From an uncultured Lachnospiraceae bacterium (GTDB lineage Bacteria; Bacillota; Clostridia; Lachnospirales; Lachnospiraceae), in assembly GCA_910579645.1 (NCBI GenBank), contig CAJTVK010000158.1, positions 1 through 9,077 of the forward strand: 9,077 nucleotides of DNA, in the 5' to 3' direction. A program made the position numbers and the translations under genes. The notes under the pieces are model-generated. The model made no database searches. It was not told the origin of the DNA and was given only the letters and a program-made list of their open reading frames with translations. This document shows positions 1-6,696 of this stretch, piece after piece. How positions within the stretch are numbered: the first letter of the stretch is position 1; each line of letters starts with the position of its first letter.

Positions 1-199
1 TTTAGTGCCTTAGTACCGCTGCGTTTGCCGCTGAGCGAAAGCGTGTCTGAAAAATGAATGACTCTGTGTGCCCGCCGGGCATTTTGCCGGTCTGTGTTGC
101 CGCTGCATAGCCTCCCGGCCGAGACGCCAACGCAAGCCGAAAATTGATTTACGTGAGGGAAATGCAGCGGGCTGCAATGATGCAAATATGACCCAGAAA
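1..199. other. Non-coding region downstream of the kinase gene
   Basis: No convincing gene is seen here. Open frames crossing this stretch are antisense or out-of-frame shadows of the kinase. A small inverted repeat (TGCAG/CTGCA at 163-167 and 172-176) lies just past the kinase stop. Read on the minus strand it is followed by only TTT, so it is too weak to call a terminator. A GC-rich imperfect hairpin lies around 80-95 with no U-tract in the transcribed direction. The region is probably the kinase 3' UTR plus spacer before whatever lies outside the window. Confidence 0.5.
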
Positions 200-1672
200 T
201 CAAAGAATCTCCTTCCGGTAAAACTCATAAGCCCTGTCCCATGCATCCTTATTCTCCGGCTCATATACCACCGGACGGTCCGAATCCGCAATCACCTTCC
301 GCGCCTCGGCCAAATCCTTAATTACCCCCTTAGCCATCAGCTGGATTGCAATATTGCCGAATACCGTGGCCTCCACAGGCCCGGCAATGACAGGAATGCC
401 GTTGGCATGTGCCGTGAATTTACAGAGCAGTTTGCTCTGAATGCCTCCGCCCACCATATGGATTGCCCCATATTCCTTCTGAGTGCAGGCCTTAATTTCT
501 TCCAAAACATAACGGTATTTCAACGCCAGGCTTTCATTGATGCAGCGCACGATTTCCCCTTCCGTCTGCGGCACCTTCTGCCCGGTACGTCCGCAATATT
601 CCCGTATCCTCTCCGGTATATTGCCCGCAGGGACAAATTCCGGCGCATCCGGGTCGATAAAGCATCGGAACGGTTCCGCTTCCTCCGCCAGCTTCTCCAA
701 CTGAGAGAAGCTGTATTCCTTCCCTTCCCGCATCCACTGCCTGCGGCTCTCCTGCACCAGCCAAAGCCCGATAATATTTTTCAGGAAAGAAGTTCTGCCG
801 TCCGTTCCCGTTTCGTTCGTGATATTCAGCTTCTCCGACTGCTCCGTCACAATCGGCCGTGCCAGTTCCGTCCCGAACAAGGACCAAGTCCCGCAGCTTA
901 CAAAGATAAAGTCCTCTTCCTTTGCCGGCACTGCCGTCAAAGCGCACTGCGTATCATGGCCGGCCACGGCAATCACATCCATCTCCCCGATTCCCAGTTC
1001 CTCCTTGATTTCTTCCCGTATCGTCCCCAACACCGTTCCTGTAGGAACCACTTCCGTCAGGATTTTTTCCGGAATTCCGAATTTCTCCGTCACTTCCGTC
1101 ACCCATCCGGGTTCCGAAGGATTCCCCATCTGCGTGGTAGATACAATGGAACGTTCGCTCTTCTTCACCCCGGAAAGAAAGTAATTAAATAAATCCGGCA
1201 TCAGCAGCAGGCAGTCTGCCCGCGCCAGCAGTTCCGGACGCTGCTCCTTCAATGCCAGCAGCTGGAATGCCGTGTTGATTTCCATAAACTGATTTCCGGT
1301 GATTCCGTAAAAATGTTCCCTCGGTATTTTGGCAAATCCTTTTTCCAGCATGCCTTCCGTCCTGCCGTCACGGTAATGCACCGGGTTTTCCAAAAGATAG
1401 CCCTTTTCGTCCAGAAGGCCGAAATCCACCCCCCAGGTATCCACGCCAATGCTTTCCGCCCCGCCGTATGCCTTGGCTTTGATCATTCCCTGCTTCATCT
1501 CATGGAACAGCCGCAGCACATCCCAATACATCGTGCCGTTTACCGTCACCGGGTCGTTGGAAAACCGGTGAATTTCCTGTACCGTAATCTGCTCCCCGTC
1601 ATACTTCCCCAACATCACCCTGCCGCCGGAAGCGCCGTAATCCACGGCTAAAACCTTTGTCTCCTTCTTCAT
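200..1672 (-). CDS. rhaB: RhaB-type sugar kinase, probable L-fuculokinase
   Basis: This is a cytoplasmic FGGY-family carbohydrate kinase of 490 residues, a normal length for the family. Visible motifs are the N-terminal phosphate loop (DYGASGGR, 11-18), the sugar-binding region DTWGVDFGLLD (78-88), the catalytic-base motif GHDTQ with Asp240, the second phosphate motif SCGTWSL (259-265), the adenosine-site glycines HMVGGGIQSK (405-414), and GPVEATVFGNI (431-441). The last motif matches rhamnulokinases (E. coli RhaB has a very similar GPVEAS..GN) rather than E. coli FucK. RhaB enzymes phosphorylate L-rhamnulose at O1. Because this gene follows fucI and no rhamnose isomerase is present, the likelier substrate is L-fuculose, giving L-fuculose 1-phosphate; this is inference from context. 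The start ATG is preceded by a 30-nt purine-only tract (1673-1702 on the complement) with several overlapping AGGAAG-type ribosome sites. It is probably co-transcribed with fucI by read-through of the terminator-like hairpin at 1718-1772. The symbol reflects family, not proven substrate. Confidence 0.9.
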   Translation of the reverse strand: MKKETKVLAVDYGASGGRVMLGKYDGEQITVQEIHRFSNDPVTVNGTMYWDVLRLFHEMKQGMIKAKAYGGAESIGVDTWGVDFGLLDEKGYLLENPVHYRDGRTEGMLEKGFAKIPREHFYGITGNQFMEINTAFQLLALKEQRPELLARADCLLLMPDLFNYFLSGVKKSERSIVSTTQMGNPSEPGWVTEVTEKFGIPEKILTEVVPTGTVLGTIREEIKEELGIGEMDVIAVAGHDTQCALTAVPAKEEDFIFVSCGTWSLFGTELARPIVTEQSEKLNITNETGTDGRTSFLKNIIGLWLVQESRRQWMREGKEYSFSQLEKLAEEAEPFRCFIDPDAPEFVPAGNIPERIREYCGRTGQKVPQTEGEIVRCINESLALKYRYVLEEIKACTQKEYGAIHMVGGGIQSKLLCKFTAHANGIPVIAGPVEATVFGNIAIQLMAKGVIKDLAEARKVIADSDRPVVYEPENKDAWDRAYEFYRKEIL

Positions 1673-1702
1673 TTCTTCCTTCCTTTCTTCCTTTCTTCCT
1701 TC
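1673..1702 (-). promoter_or_regulatory. Repetitive purine-only ribosome-binding tract of the kinase
   Basis: On the coding (minus) strand, 30 consecutive purines directly precede the kinase ATG. They are built from repeats of GGAAGAAA and GGAAG, so several overlapping Shine-Dalgarno-like AGGAAG sequences are available. The nearest is a few bases from the start codon. Copy number in such a tract can change by slippage and might tune translation; that consequence is inference. Confidence 0.55.
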
Positions 1703-1717
1703 TGCTCATTCGTTCAG

Positions 1718-1772
1718 AAAAAACCGCATTAAGCAACGAATCTGCATTCCGTCATCCTTTCGCTTAATGCGG
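1718..1772 (-). terminator. Intrinsic terminator or attenuator between fucI and the kinase
   Basis: The arms CCGCATTAAGC (1724-1734) and GCTTAATGCGG (1762-1772) form a perfect 11-bp inverted repeat around a 27-nt loop. On the minus strand the stem is followed at once by six T (1718-1723 complement), the layout of a Rho-independent terminator for fucI transcription. The kinase begins only 45 nt later with no obvious promoter between, so partial termination (attenuation) that lowers kinase relative to isomerase is the simplest reading. The loop is longer than usual, which tempers confidence. Confidence 0.65.
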
Positions 1773-1797
1773 CCTCCTTCAATGGCACATATCCTTT

Positions 1798-1825
1798 GCG
1801 GAACCGGACATCCTTCCGGTTCCGC
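1798..1825 (-). other. Perfect 11-bp hairpin in the fucI 3' UTR
   Basis: GCGGAACCGGA (1798-1808) and TCCGGTTCCGC (1815-1825) are perfect complements around a 6-nt loop, starting 32 nt after the fucI stop codon. No T-run follows on either strand, so it is not a classical terminator. It may protect the fucI transcript 3' end or act together with the terminator-like stem 25 nt further downstream. Confidence 0.5.
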
Positions 1826-1857
1826 ACTTTCTCAATGCCTTACCGTCAGTCCGGTCT

Positions 1858-3651
1858 TTATTTATAGAACGGGCCGTAGTTCTTACATGCCCTGAAATCC
1901 TGTCCTTCCTTATCCATGCCGAACGCGTTCCAAGCAGCCGGACGGAAGATTTTCTCTTCCGGCACATTATGCATTGCCACCGGAATCCGCAGCATGGAGC
2001 ACATGGTAATCAGATCCGCGCCAATATGCCCGTAACTGATGGCGCCATGGTTGGCTCCCCAATTATTCATGACATCATATGCCGTTTTGAATGCGCCCTC
2101 GCCGGTAGTCCTGGGTGCAAACCATGTGCAGGGCCAAGTATAGTCGGTCCTCTTCCAGAGAATGTCATTCACTTCTTCCGGAAGCTTTACGGTCCATCCT
2201 TCCGCAATCTGCAGCATGGGGCCGAGTCCCTTTACAAGGTTTAAGCGAATCATCGTCACCGGCATCTCCACATCCGTCACAAAACGGGAAGAAAAACCGC
2301 CTCCTCTGAAATATCCGAAGTCTGCCGCATTCCAGGTAGTAGCCTTCAGAATCGCCTCCTGATCTTCCTCCGTCACCTCATACCAAGGCTTCATCACTCC
2401 GTTGCCGTCCGCATCCTTTGCCTGCCCGTTGGCATCCAGGCAAGCCGCGCCGGAATTGATCAAATGGATAAAACCGCCTGCTGCCTTGGCCGCACCCTCT
2501 ATTTCATAGCCGGTTGCTTTCTTCACCGCTTCCGGGCTCCAATATGTACGGACATCGGCAAAAATCTGCGCCCGGTTGGTCAGCAGCTTCATGAACATCA
2601 TGCCAAGACCGTTCAGCACGTCGTTTTCCGTCGCCAGCACATAAGGCTCGCGGGCGCCGTTCCAGTCGAAAGAAGTGTTCAGCAAAGCTTCCGGGAAATC
2701 ACAGTTGGGATAGAAGTCCGTCCACTGCCTCTGTCCCTGGAAACCTGCGGCAATGGCATTATGTCCTACCATTTCCTCTTCCCGGCCTTCCGGCAGGTTC
2801 GGATTGCCGTTCATCAAATCCTTGATAATCAGCATCATCTTTACGACAAATTCCCAATCCTTCTCTTTTTCCTCTGCGGATTTCTGCACTTCCGGCGGAT
2901 TCTTGTCAAATCCTTCCTTACATTTTTCCTTCGTCCACGCCAGTGCTTTCCGATACTCTGCCTCGTCATAAATCCCTTCCGACATACGGCGGATAATTTC
3001 CACTTCATCCACGGATTCTACACGCATGCCAAGATATTCCTCAATGAATGCCGGATCTATGATGGAACCGCCGATGCCCATACAGATGGAACCGATCTGC
3101 AGATAGGATTTGCCGCGCATCGTGGCAACCGCCACTGCCGCACGTCCGAAGCGGAGCAGCTTCTCTTCCACATCCGCCGGGATATCCGTAGCATCCGCTT
3201 CCTGTACGTCATGCCCGTAAATGCCGAAAGCCGGCAAGCCTTTCTGTGCGTGAGTCGCCAATACGCTGGCAAGATAAACCGCCCCCGGCCTTTCCGTGCC
3301 GTTGAATCCCCATACGCCTTTAATTGTGGTAGGATCCATGTCCATAGTCTCCGCCCCATAGCACCAGCAGGGCGTAACGGTCAGCGTAATGGAAACCCCT
3401 TCTTTCCGGAACTTCTCCGCACATGCGGCAGTCTCTCCCACACGTCCGATGGTAGTATCCGCAATCACTACTTTAACCGGCTCACCGTTGGAATATTTCA
3501 GGTTTTCCGTAAATAATTTTGCCGCCGCTTTTGCCATGTTCATAGTCTGGTCTTCCAGCGACTCCCTTACTTTCAGATACCCTCTCCGTCCGTCAATGGT
3601 GGGCCTGATGCCGATTACCGGATAGTCCCCAATCATTCTGTTTTCTGCCAT
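1858..3651 (-). CDS. fucI: L-fucose isomerase
   Basis: This cytoplasmic, Mn2+-dependent ketol isomerase converts L-fucose to L-fuculose (the family also acts on D-arabinose), the first committed step of fucose catabolism. The 597-residue length matches the family. It aligns by eye with E. coli FucI along its whole length: IGIRPTIDGRRG (13-24), ESLEDQTMNMAKA (30-42), TPCWCYGAET (93-102), GFNGTERPGAVYLA (115-128), YGHDVQEAD (145-153), FQGQRQWTD (304-312), and the C-terminal FRACKNYGPFYK. The metal/catalytic residues known from E. coli (Glu337, Asp361, His528) correspond to Glu342 (ATENDVLNG), Asp366 (FADVRTYWSPE) and His535 (WGANHG), all present, so the enzyme should be active. The ATG at 3651 has AAGGAGG at 3661-3667 on the complement, 9 nt upstream. 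It is the first gene of the minus-strand fuc unit, divergent from the AraC regulator. Confidence 0.97.
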   Translation of the reverse strand: MAENRMIGDYPVIGIRPTIDGRRGYLKVRESLEDQTMNMAKAAAKLFTENLKYSNGEPVKVVIADTTIGRVGETAACAEKFRKEGVSITLTVTPCWCYGAETMDMDPTTIKGVWGFNGTERPGAVYLASVLATHAQKGLPAFGIYGHDVQEADATDIPADVEEKLLRFGRAAVAVATMRGKSYLQIGSICMGIGGSIIDPAFIEEYLGMRVESVDEVEIIRRMSEGIYDEAEYRKALAWTKEKCKEGFDKNPPEVQKSAEEKEKDWEFVVKMMLIIKDLMNGNPNLPEGREEEMVGHNAIAAGFQGQRQWTDFYPNCDFPEALLNTSFDWNGAREPYVLATENDVLNGLGMMFMKLLTNRAQIFADVRTYWSPEAVKKATGYEIEGAAKAAGGFIHLINSGAACLDANGQAKDADGNGVMKPWYEVTEEDQEAILKATTWNAADFGYFRGGGFSSRFVTDVEMPVTMIRLNLVKGLGPMLQIAEGWTVKLPEEVNDILWKRTDYTWPCTWFAPRTTGEGAFKTAYDVMNNWGANHGAISYGHIGADLITMCSMLRIPVAMHNVPEEKIFRPAAWNAFGMDKEGQDFRACKNYGPFYK

Positions 3652-3749
3652 TTCCCAATACCTCCTTCTTATTTTTCAGCCCGCAGGCTCTTTGTTTCGG
3701 CACGGCCGGCACAGAACTGCGCCTGCCTGCACCGTTGCTGCCTTTCTTT

Positions 3750-3780
3750 GTAACCGTTCAGCCTTCGGCTTCCCTGTTAC
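3750..3780. promoter_or_regulatory. Palindromic operator-like pair of 14-bp motifs
   Basis: GTAACCGTTCAGCC (3750-3763, plus) and the reverse-oriented GTAACAGGGAAGCC (3767-3780, minus) face each other across a 3-bp spacer, giving a 31-bp imperfect palindrome. A third copy lies at 3878-3891. It sits in the fucI leader side of the divergent control region and is a candidate binding site for the neighbouring AraC regulator or another sugar regulator. The same bases could fold as an RNA hairpin through AGCC/GGCT. No binding data can be read from sequence. Confidence 0.45.
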
Positions 3781-3781
3781 G

Positions 3782-3823
3782 GAATCTGCCCATTCCAAAC
3801 CGCCTGCGGCGAAGGGCAGATTC
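3782..3823 (-). promoter_or_regulatory. Long hairpin in the probable fucI leader
   Basis: GAATCTGCCC (3782-3791) and GGGCAGATTC (3814-3823) are perfect 10-bp complements. The 22-nt interior holds a second small stem (CCGC/GCGG). It lies about 130-170 nt upstream of the fucI start, abutting the 31-bp palindrome. No U-tract follows on the minus strand, so it is not a plain terminator. It could be a leader structure affecting fuc mRNA or a DNA-level palindrome. Confidence 0.45.
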
Positions 3824-3833
3824 TCCCTTGCTA

Positions 3834-3864
3834 AATATACACATTCCCACGGACTTTGCAGCAA
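3834..3864 (-). promoter_or_regulatory. Weak candidate promoter for the fuc genes
   Basis: On the minus strand TTGCTG (3859-3864) and TATATT (3834-3839) are separated by 19 bp, a suboptimal spacer. The 14-bp motif at 3878-3891 would then lie just upstream of the -35, the usual position for an AraC-type activator. An AT-rich alternative -10 (TATTAT, 3911-3916 complement) also exists. The choice is uncertain. Confidence 0.25.
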
Positions 3865-3877
3865 GTGCAAAATTCCG

Positions 3878-3891
3878 GGCTGAACTGTTAC
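3878..3891 (-). promoter_or_regulatory. Third copy of the 14-bp operator-like motif
   Basis: On the minus strand this reads GTAACAGTTCAGCC. It matches 13 of 14 bases of the copy at 3750-3763 and 11 of 14 of the copy at 3767-3780. It lies between the AT-rich divergent promoter zone and the weak fuc promoter candidate. A regulator half-site is the likely reading. Confidence 0.45.
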
Positions 3892-3940
3892 CTTTCTTTC
3901 TCTATATATAATAATATCACTCGTTTTATAAATCGCATTG

Positions 3941-3949
3941 TGATATAAT
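3941..3949 (+). promoter_or_regulatory. Extended -10 promoter of the AraC-family regulator
   Basis: TGATATAAT carries a perfect TATAAT (3944-3949) with the TGn extension. No good -35 is seen 17 bp upstream, which is typical of extended -10 promoters. The start codon follows 44 nt downstream, with AAGGAGGG at 3981-3988 as ribosome site. Confidence 0.6.
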
Positions 3950-3993
3950 GTCATAAAGTATAACGATATTCACTTTCTATAAGGAGGGTTTCC

Positions 3994-4848
3994 ATGCTGT
4001 ATTTAGATTATAACGAAAAGCAAATTCACGGGACAAAAAACTTCCCCGTCGCCTTCTATCATGTGGACAGCAGCCACCCCCGTTATGAGATGCCCTTTCA
4101 CTGGCATAAAGAATACGAAATCGTGCGCATCCTGGAAGGAACGTTCCGGCTTATGTCCGCAGACGGGGAAACCGTTGCCGGCTCCGGGGAGAGCCTTTTC
4201 ATCCCCAGCGGCGCCCTCCATGGCGGAATGCCCGAACACTGTGTTTACGAATGCCTTGTCTTTGACCTGGACCTGCTGTTTCTCCACGCGGACGTAAGCC
4301 GCCAGTATATGAAAAAGATAAAGCATCAGGACATCATTGTGCATACTACCATTACCGCCCAGTCCGCCACCCTCTGCCGCACCATCGACAGCCTGTTTTC
4401 CGCCATGTCCGACGCTGCGCCGGGCTATGAGCTTATGGTGATAGGCTTCCTTTTTGTGCTGTTCGGCCTTATTTTCCGCGAGGAATGCTATACCGTCAGC
4501 ACGCCCGGCGAATCGCCCTTTTCCCATATGGAACAGATGAAGCCGGTTTTCGAATATATTGAAAACCACTACGCCTCCGGCATCAGCCTGCAGCAGCTGG
4601 CACAGATATCCGGCATGTCCCCGAAATACTTCTGCCGGTACTTCCAGACCATCGCCCATAAAACACCGATGGATTACCTGAATTATTACCGGATTGAACG
4701 AGCCTGCACCCTGCTGTGCACCACGGATTCCCCTATCACATCCATCGCCTACGACTGTGGGTTTAACGACTGCAGTTACTTCATCAAACTGTTCAAGCGT
4801 TACAAACACATTACTCCGAAGCAATACCAGATGCAGATGAAGCATTGA
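3994..4848 (+). CDS. AraC-family transcriptional regulator
   Basis: The protein has 284 residues with the two-part layout of sugar-responsive AraC regulators. The N-terminal cupin/AraC-binding half contains PFHWHKEYEI (34-43) and GESLFIPSGALHG (65-77). The C-terminal half is the double helix-turn-helix: first helix pair ISLQQLAQISGMSPKYFCRYF (197-217), second ITSIAYDCGFNDCSYF (248-263), then the signature FKRYKHITPKQYQ (267-279). The family binds DNA through this C-terminal domain and a small sugar or related ligand through the cupin. Divergent orientation to fucI suggests it controls the fuc genes, probably as activator; the ligand is not visible. The ATG has an excellent ribosome site (AAGGAGG, 6-7 nt spacing) and an extended -10 promoter. 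Its last 38 bp overlap the 3' end of the chemoreceptor gene on the other strand. The protein end just after the KQYQ signature is normal, so the overlap looks genuine. Confidence 0.92.
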   Translation: MLYLDYNEKQIHGTKNFPVAFYHVDSSHPRYEMPFHWHKEYEIVRILEGTFRLMSADGETVAGSGESLFIPSGALHGGMPEHCVYECLVFDLDLLFLHADVSRQYMKKIKHQDIIVHTTITAQSATLCRTIDSLFSAMSDAAPGYELMVIGFLFVLFGLIFREECYTVSTPGESPFSHMEQMKPVFEYIENHYASGISLQQLAQISGMSPKYFCRYFQTIAHKTPMDYLNYYRIERACTLLCTTDSPITSIAYDCGFNDCSYFIKLFKRYKHITPKQYQMQMKH

Positions 4849-6556
4849 CCTCCGCTCCGGATATTTTAAACTTGGAAGTGGTTCCCTTCAGCCTGTTCAC
4901 CAAACCGTCCAGTGCCAGCACCTTATCGTTCAGCTGTTTCTGGGTCACGGACTGGTTTTCCGCCGTAATGACTATCCGGTCGGTGGCCTTCACATTTTCT
5001 TCCGTCATTTGGTTCACATCTACCATGCGGTCGGAAATATCCGTCACATTCCGGGCAAACACTTCCATTTTCCGGTTCACATCCCGTATCTCTTCGTTCA
5101 TTCTTGCAGAATCCGTTAAAATATCCGCAAATTTATCCTGCGTCTCGGCCACCATCCCGTTTCCTCTCTCCAATTGGGAAAGACCCAGCTCCATTTTCGA
5201 AGTCAGTTCTTCCATAGACTTCTCAAGCTGAGACACAATGCCGGATATGGCGTTTACCAACTCCACTGTCCGTTCTGCCAGAGTGTTGATTTCTTCCGCC
5301 ACCACCGTAAATCCCCGGCCCGCATCCCCGGCCCGGGCCGCTTCGATGGATGCATTCAGCGAAAGCAGCCTTGTCTGTTGGGAAATGCCGGAAATCCCTT
5401 TTAATATCTCATTTACTTTCCTGGTATTTTCGCCAAAGGATTCCGCTGCGCCCGCAATCTGGGACACCGTATGGTTTACCTGCCGCAGCTGTTCGACAAA
5501 TGCCTCTATGCTTCCGTTTCCCTTCTCCGCATTCTCTTTAGCCCCTTTTGTCCGAAAGTCTATCTCCTCCATATTTTCTGAAATCTGCATGGAAATCTCT
5601 TTCATTTCCTGCATCTGCCCCATAATCTTCCCTATCTCTTCCGACTGCTCATGCATCCTCCTGCTGATATCCCCGGTAGACTGGGTAATTTCCAGGCTGT
5701 GCTTAATATTGTCATAGGAAGTGCGGTCCGCAACCGCTGCCGTGTCCGCAATATCCGCAGTCACGCCCGCCATTGTTCCGATAATGTCTTTCAAGCTGCC
5801 GCTCATGGCATTGAACGCCGCGGCAAGGCCGCTGAATTCATTTCTGGCAGGAAGCCGTATTTCTTCTTTGGTCAGATCGCCGTCGGCTATCAGCGTCAGT
5901 TCCTTTTTCAATACTTTAATCGGGCGTGTAATCCCTCTTACAATCCAGGCGCAGATGCCGGCGCCTGTCAGCAAAACTGCCGCAAACGCAGTCAAAGCAA
6001 AGTAAATCGTCTGACGGAAATTACTCTCTATTTCCTTTTGGATGGCCGCGCTCCGCTCCAGTTCCATTGTTATGTTATTGTTGCAGTAGGAGGACATTTC
6101 CAGTCCGATTGCCTGAAAAGATATAATACTTTTATTCAGTTCCCCGCTTACCGGAGGAAAAGAAGTACCGTCCCCCATTGCCACGATGGATTCCATGCCG
6201 GCCTTATATTTTTCCAGAGACTGACGCAGGCTGTTCACCATGCTTCTGTTTCCCTGGTAAGCTTCCCCGTCGCCGATGGATGCTTCCAGTTCGTCCAGAT
6301 AACCGAACATCTCCTCAATCTCCGCCAACATTCCGGATTCCTCCACATTCATCTGCATGATGCAGGCATTGTTGATGTTAGCCGTCGCCATCGAACTTAC
6401 GGTTTTAATATTATTCAGGTTCAGGACATTCTGCAGTATGCTTTCATAACGGCTGTTAAACTGATAAATACGCACCAAAAGCAAGACAATGATTGCACTG
6501 AGCGTCAGCACCACAATAGTAAATCCTGCTATAATCCTTTTTGCCACACTGCCCAT
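4811..6556 (-). CDS. Methyl-accepting chemotaxis protein
   Basis: This membrane chemoreceptor has 581 residues. A first transmembrane helix (about 8-29) follows a short basic N-terminus. A mostly helical extracytoplasmic sensor of about 150 residues follows, then a second transmembrane helix (about 183-206), a HAMP linker (about 207-260, with ITRPIKVL), and a long coiled-coil signalling domain. The hairpin tip that binds CheA and CheW is clear at about 389-430 (QQTRLLSLNASIEAARAGD, then GRGFTVVAEEINTLAERT). No CheR-docking pentapeptide is seen at the C-terminus. The sensor looks like a four-helix-bundle type, which in Trg-like receptors can dock a loaded sugar-binding protein. The adjacent upstream binding-protein gene suggests such coupling (inference). 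I chose ATG 6556 because a G-rich ribosome site (six G, 5 nt spacing) precedes it. An upstream in-frame ATG at 6577, adding MQERGEA, has a weaker AGGA site. The 3' end overlaps the AraC gene by 38 bp. Confidence 0.93.
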   Translation of the reverse strand: MGSVAKRIIAGFTIVVLTLSAIIVLLLVRIYQFNSRYESILQNVLNLNNIKTVSSMATANINNACIMQMNVEESGMLAEIEEMFGYLDELEASIGDGEAYQGNRSMVNSLRQSLEKYKAGMESIVAMGDGTSFPPVSGELNKSIISFQAIGLEMSSYCNNNITMELERSAAIQKEIESNFRQTIYFALTAFAAVLLTGAGICAWIVRGITRPIKVLKKELTLIADGDLTKEEIRLPARNEFSGLAAAFNAMSGSLKDIIGTMAGVTADIADTAAVADRTSYDNIKHSLEITQSTGDISRRMHEQSEEIGKIMGQMQEMKEISMQISENMEEIDFRTKGAKENAEKGNGSIEAFVEQLRQVNHTVSQIAGAAESFGENTRKVNEILKGISGISQQTRLLSLNASIEAARAGDAGRGFTVVAEEINTLAERTVELVNAISGIVSQLEKSMEELTSKMELGLSQLERGNGMVAETQDKFADILTDSARMNEEIRDVNRKMEVFARNVTDISDRMVDVNQMTEENVKATDRIVITAENQSVTQKQLNDKVLALDGLVNRLKGTTSKFKISGAEVNASSASGIASE

Positions 6557-6603
6557 AGCTTCCCCCCTTTCTTGCATTTTTTCCTGCGTATCTCCCTTAT
6601 TTC

Positions 6604-6638
6604 AGAAAGGGACCGGGATTTTCTCCCCGTCCCTTTCT
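6604..6638 (-). other. Strong stem-loop between the binding-protein and chemoreceptor genes
   Basis: AGAAAGGGAC (6604-6613) and GTCCCTTTCT (6629-6638) pair perfectly over 10 bp. After one C-C mismatch the inner GGGA/TCCC extends the stem. It lies 58 nt after the binding-protein stop. No U-run follows on the minus strand, so termination is unlikely to be complete. An mRNA 3'-end stabiliser or processing stop between a highly expressed binding protein and a lower-expressed receptor is a reasonable reading. Confidence 0.5.
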
Positions 6639-6696
6639 TTGATAACCAAATCTTATTCCTTGCAAGTCTATAAAGTTATGTTTATCCCGTACTGCA

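Noticed and set aside
68..1192. 374-residue plus-strand frame opposite the kinase
   Set aside because: Arg/His/Phe-rich antisense composition with no motifs, lying over a well-conserved kinase.
2464..3516. 350-residue plus-strand frame opposite fucI
   Set aside because: Antisense shadow of a conserved enzyme, with no ribosome site or domain.
3749..3762. Catabolite-control (cre-like) site TGTAACCGTTCAGC
   Set aside because: It fits the left part of the cre consensus but misses the final CA, and it is better explained as part of the repeated 14-bp motif.
3676..3954. 92-residue minus-strand frame in the fucI-araC intergenic region
   Set aside because: No recognisable domain or good ribosome site, and it covers promoter-like and operator-like sequence; regulatory DNA is the better reading.
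4003..4845. 280-residue minus-strand frame opposite the AraC gene
   Set aside because: It is exactly antisense to a clear regulator, has low-complexity composition and no recognisable motif; a codon-bias shadow.
5651..6673. 340-residue plus-strand frame opposite the chemoreceptor
   Set aside because: Antisense shadow with no family features.
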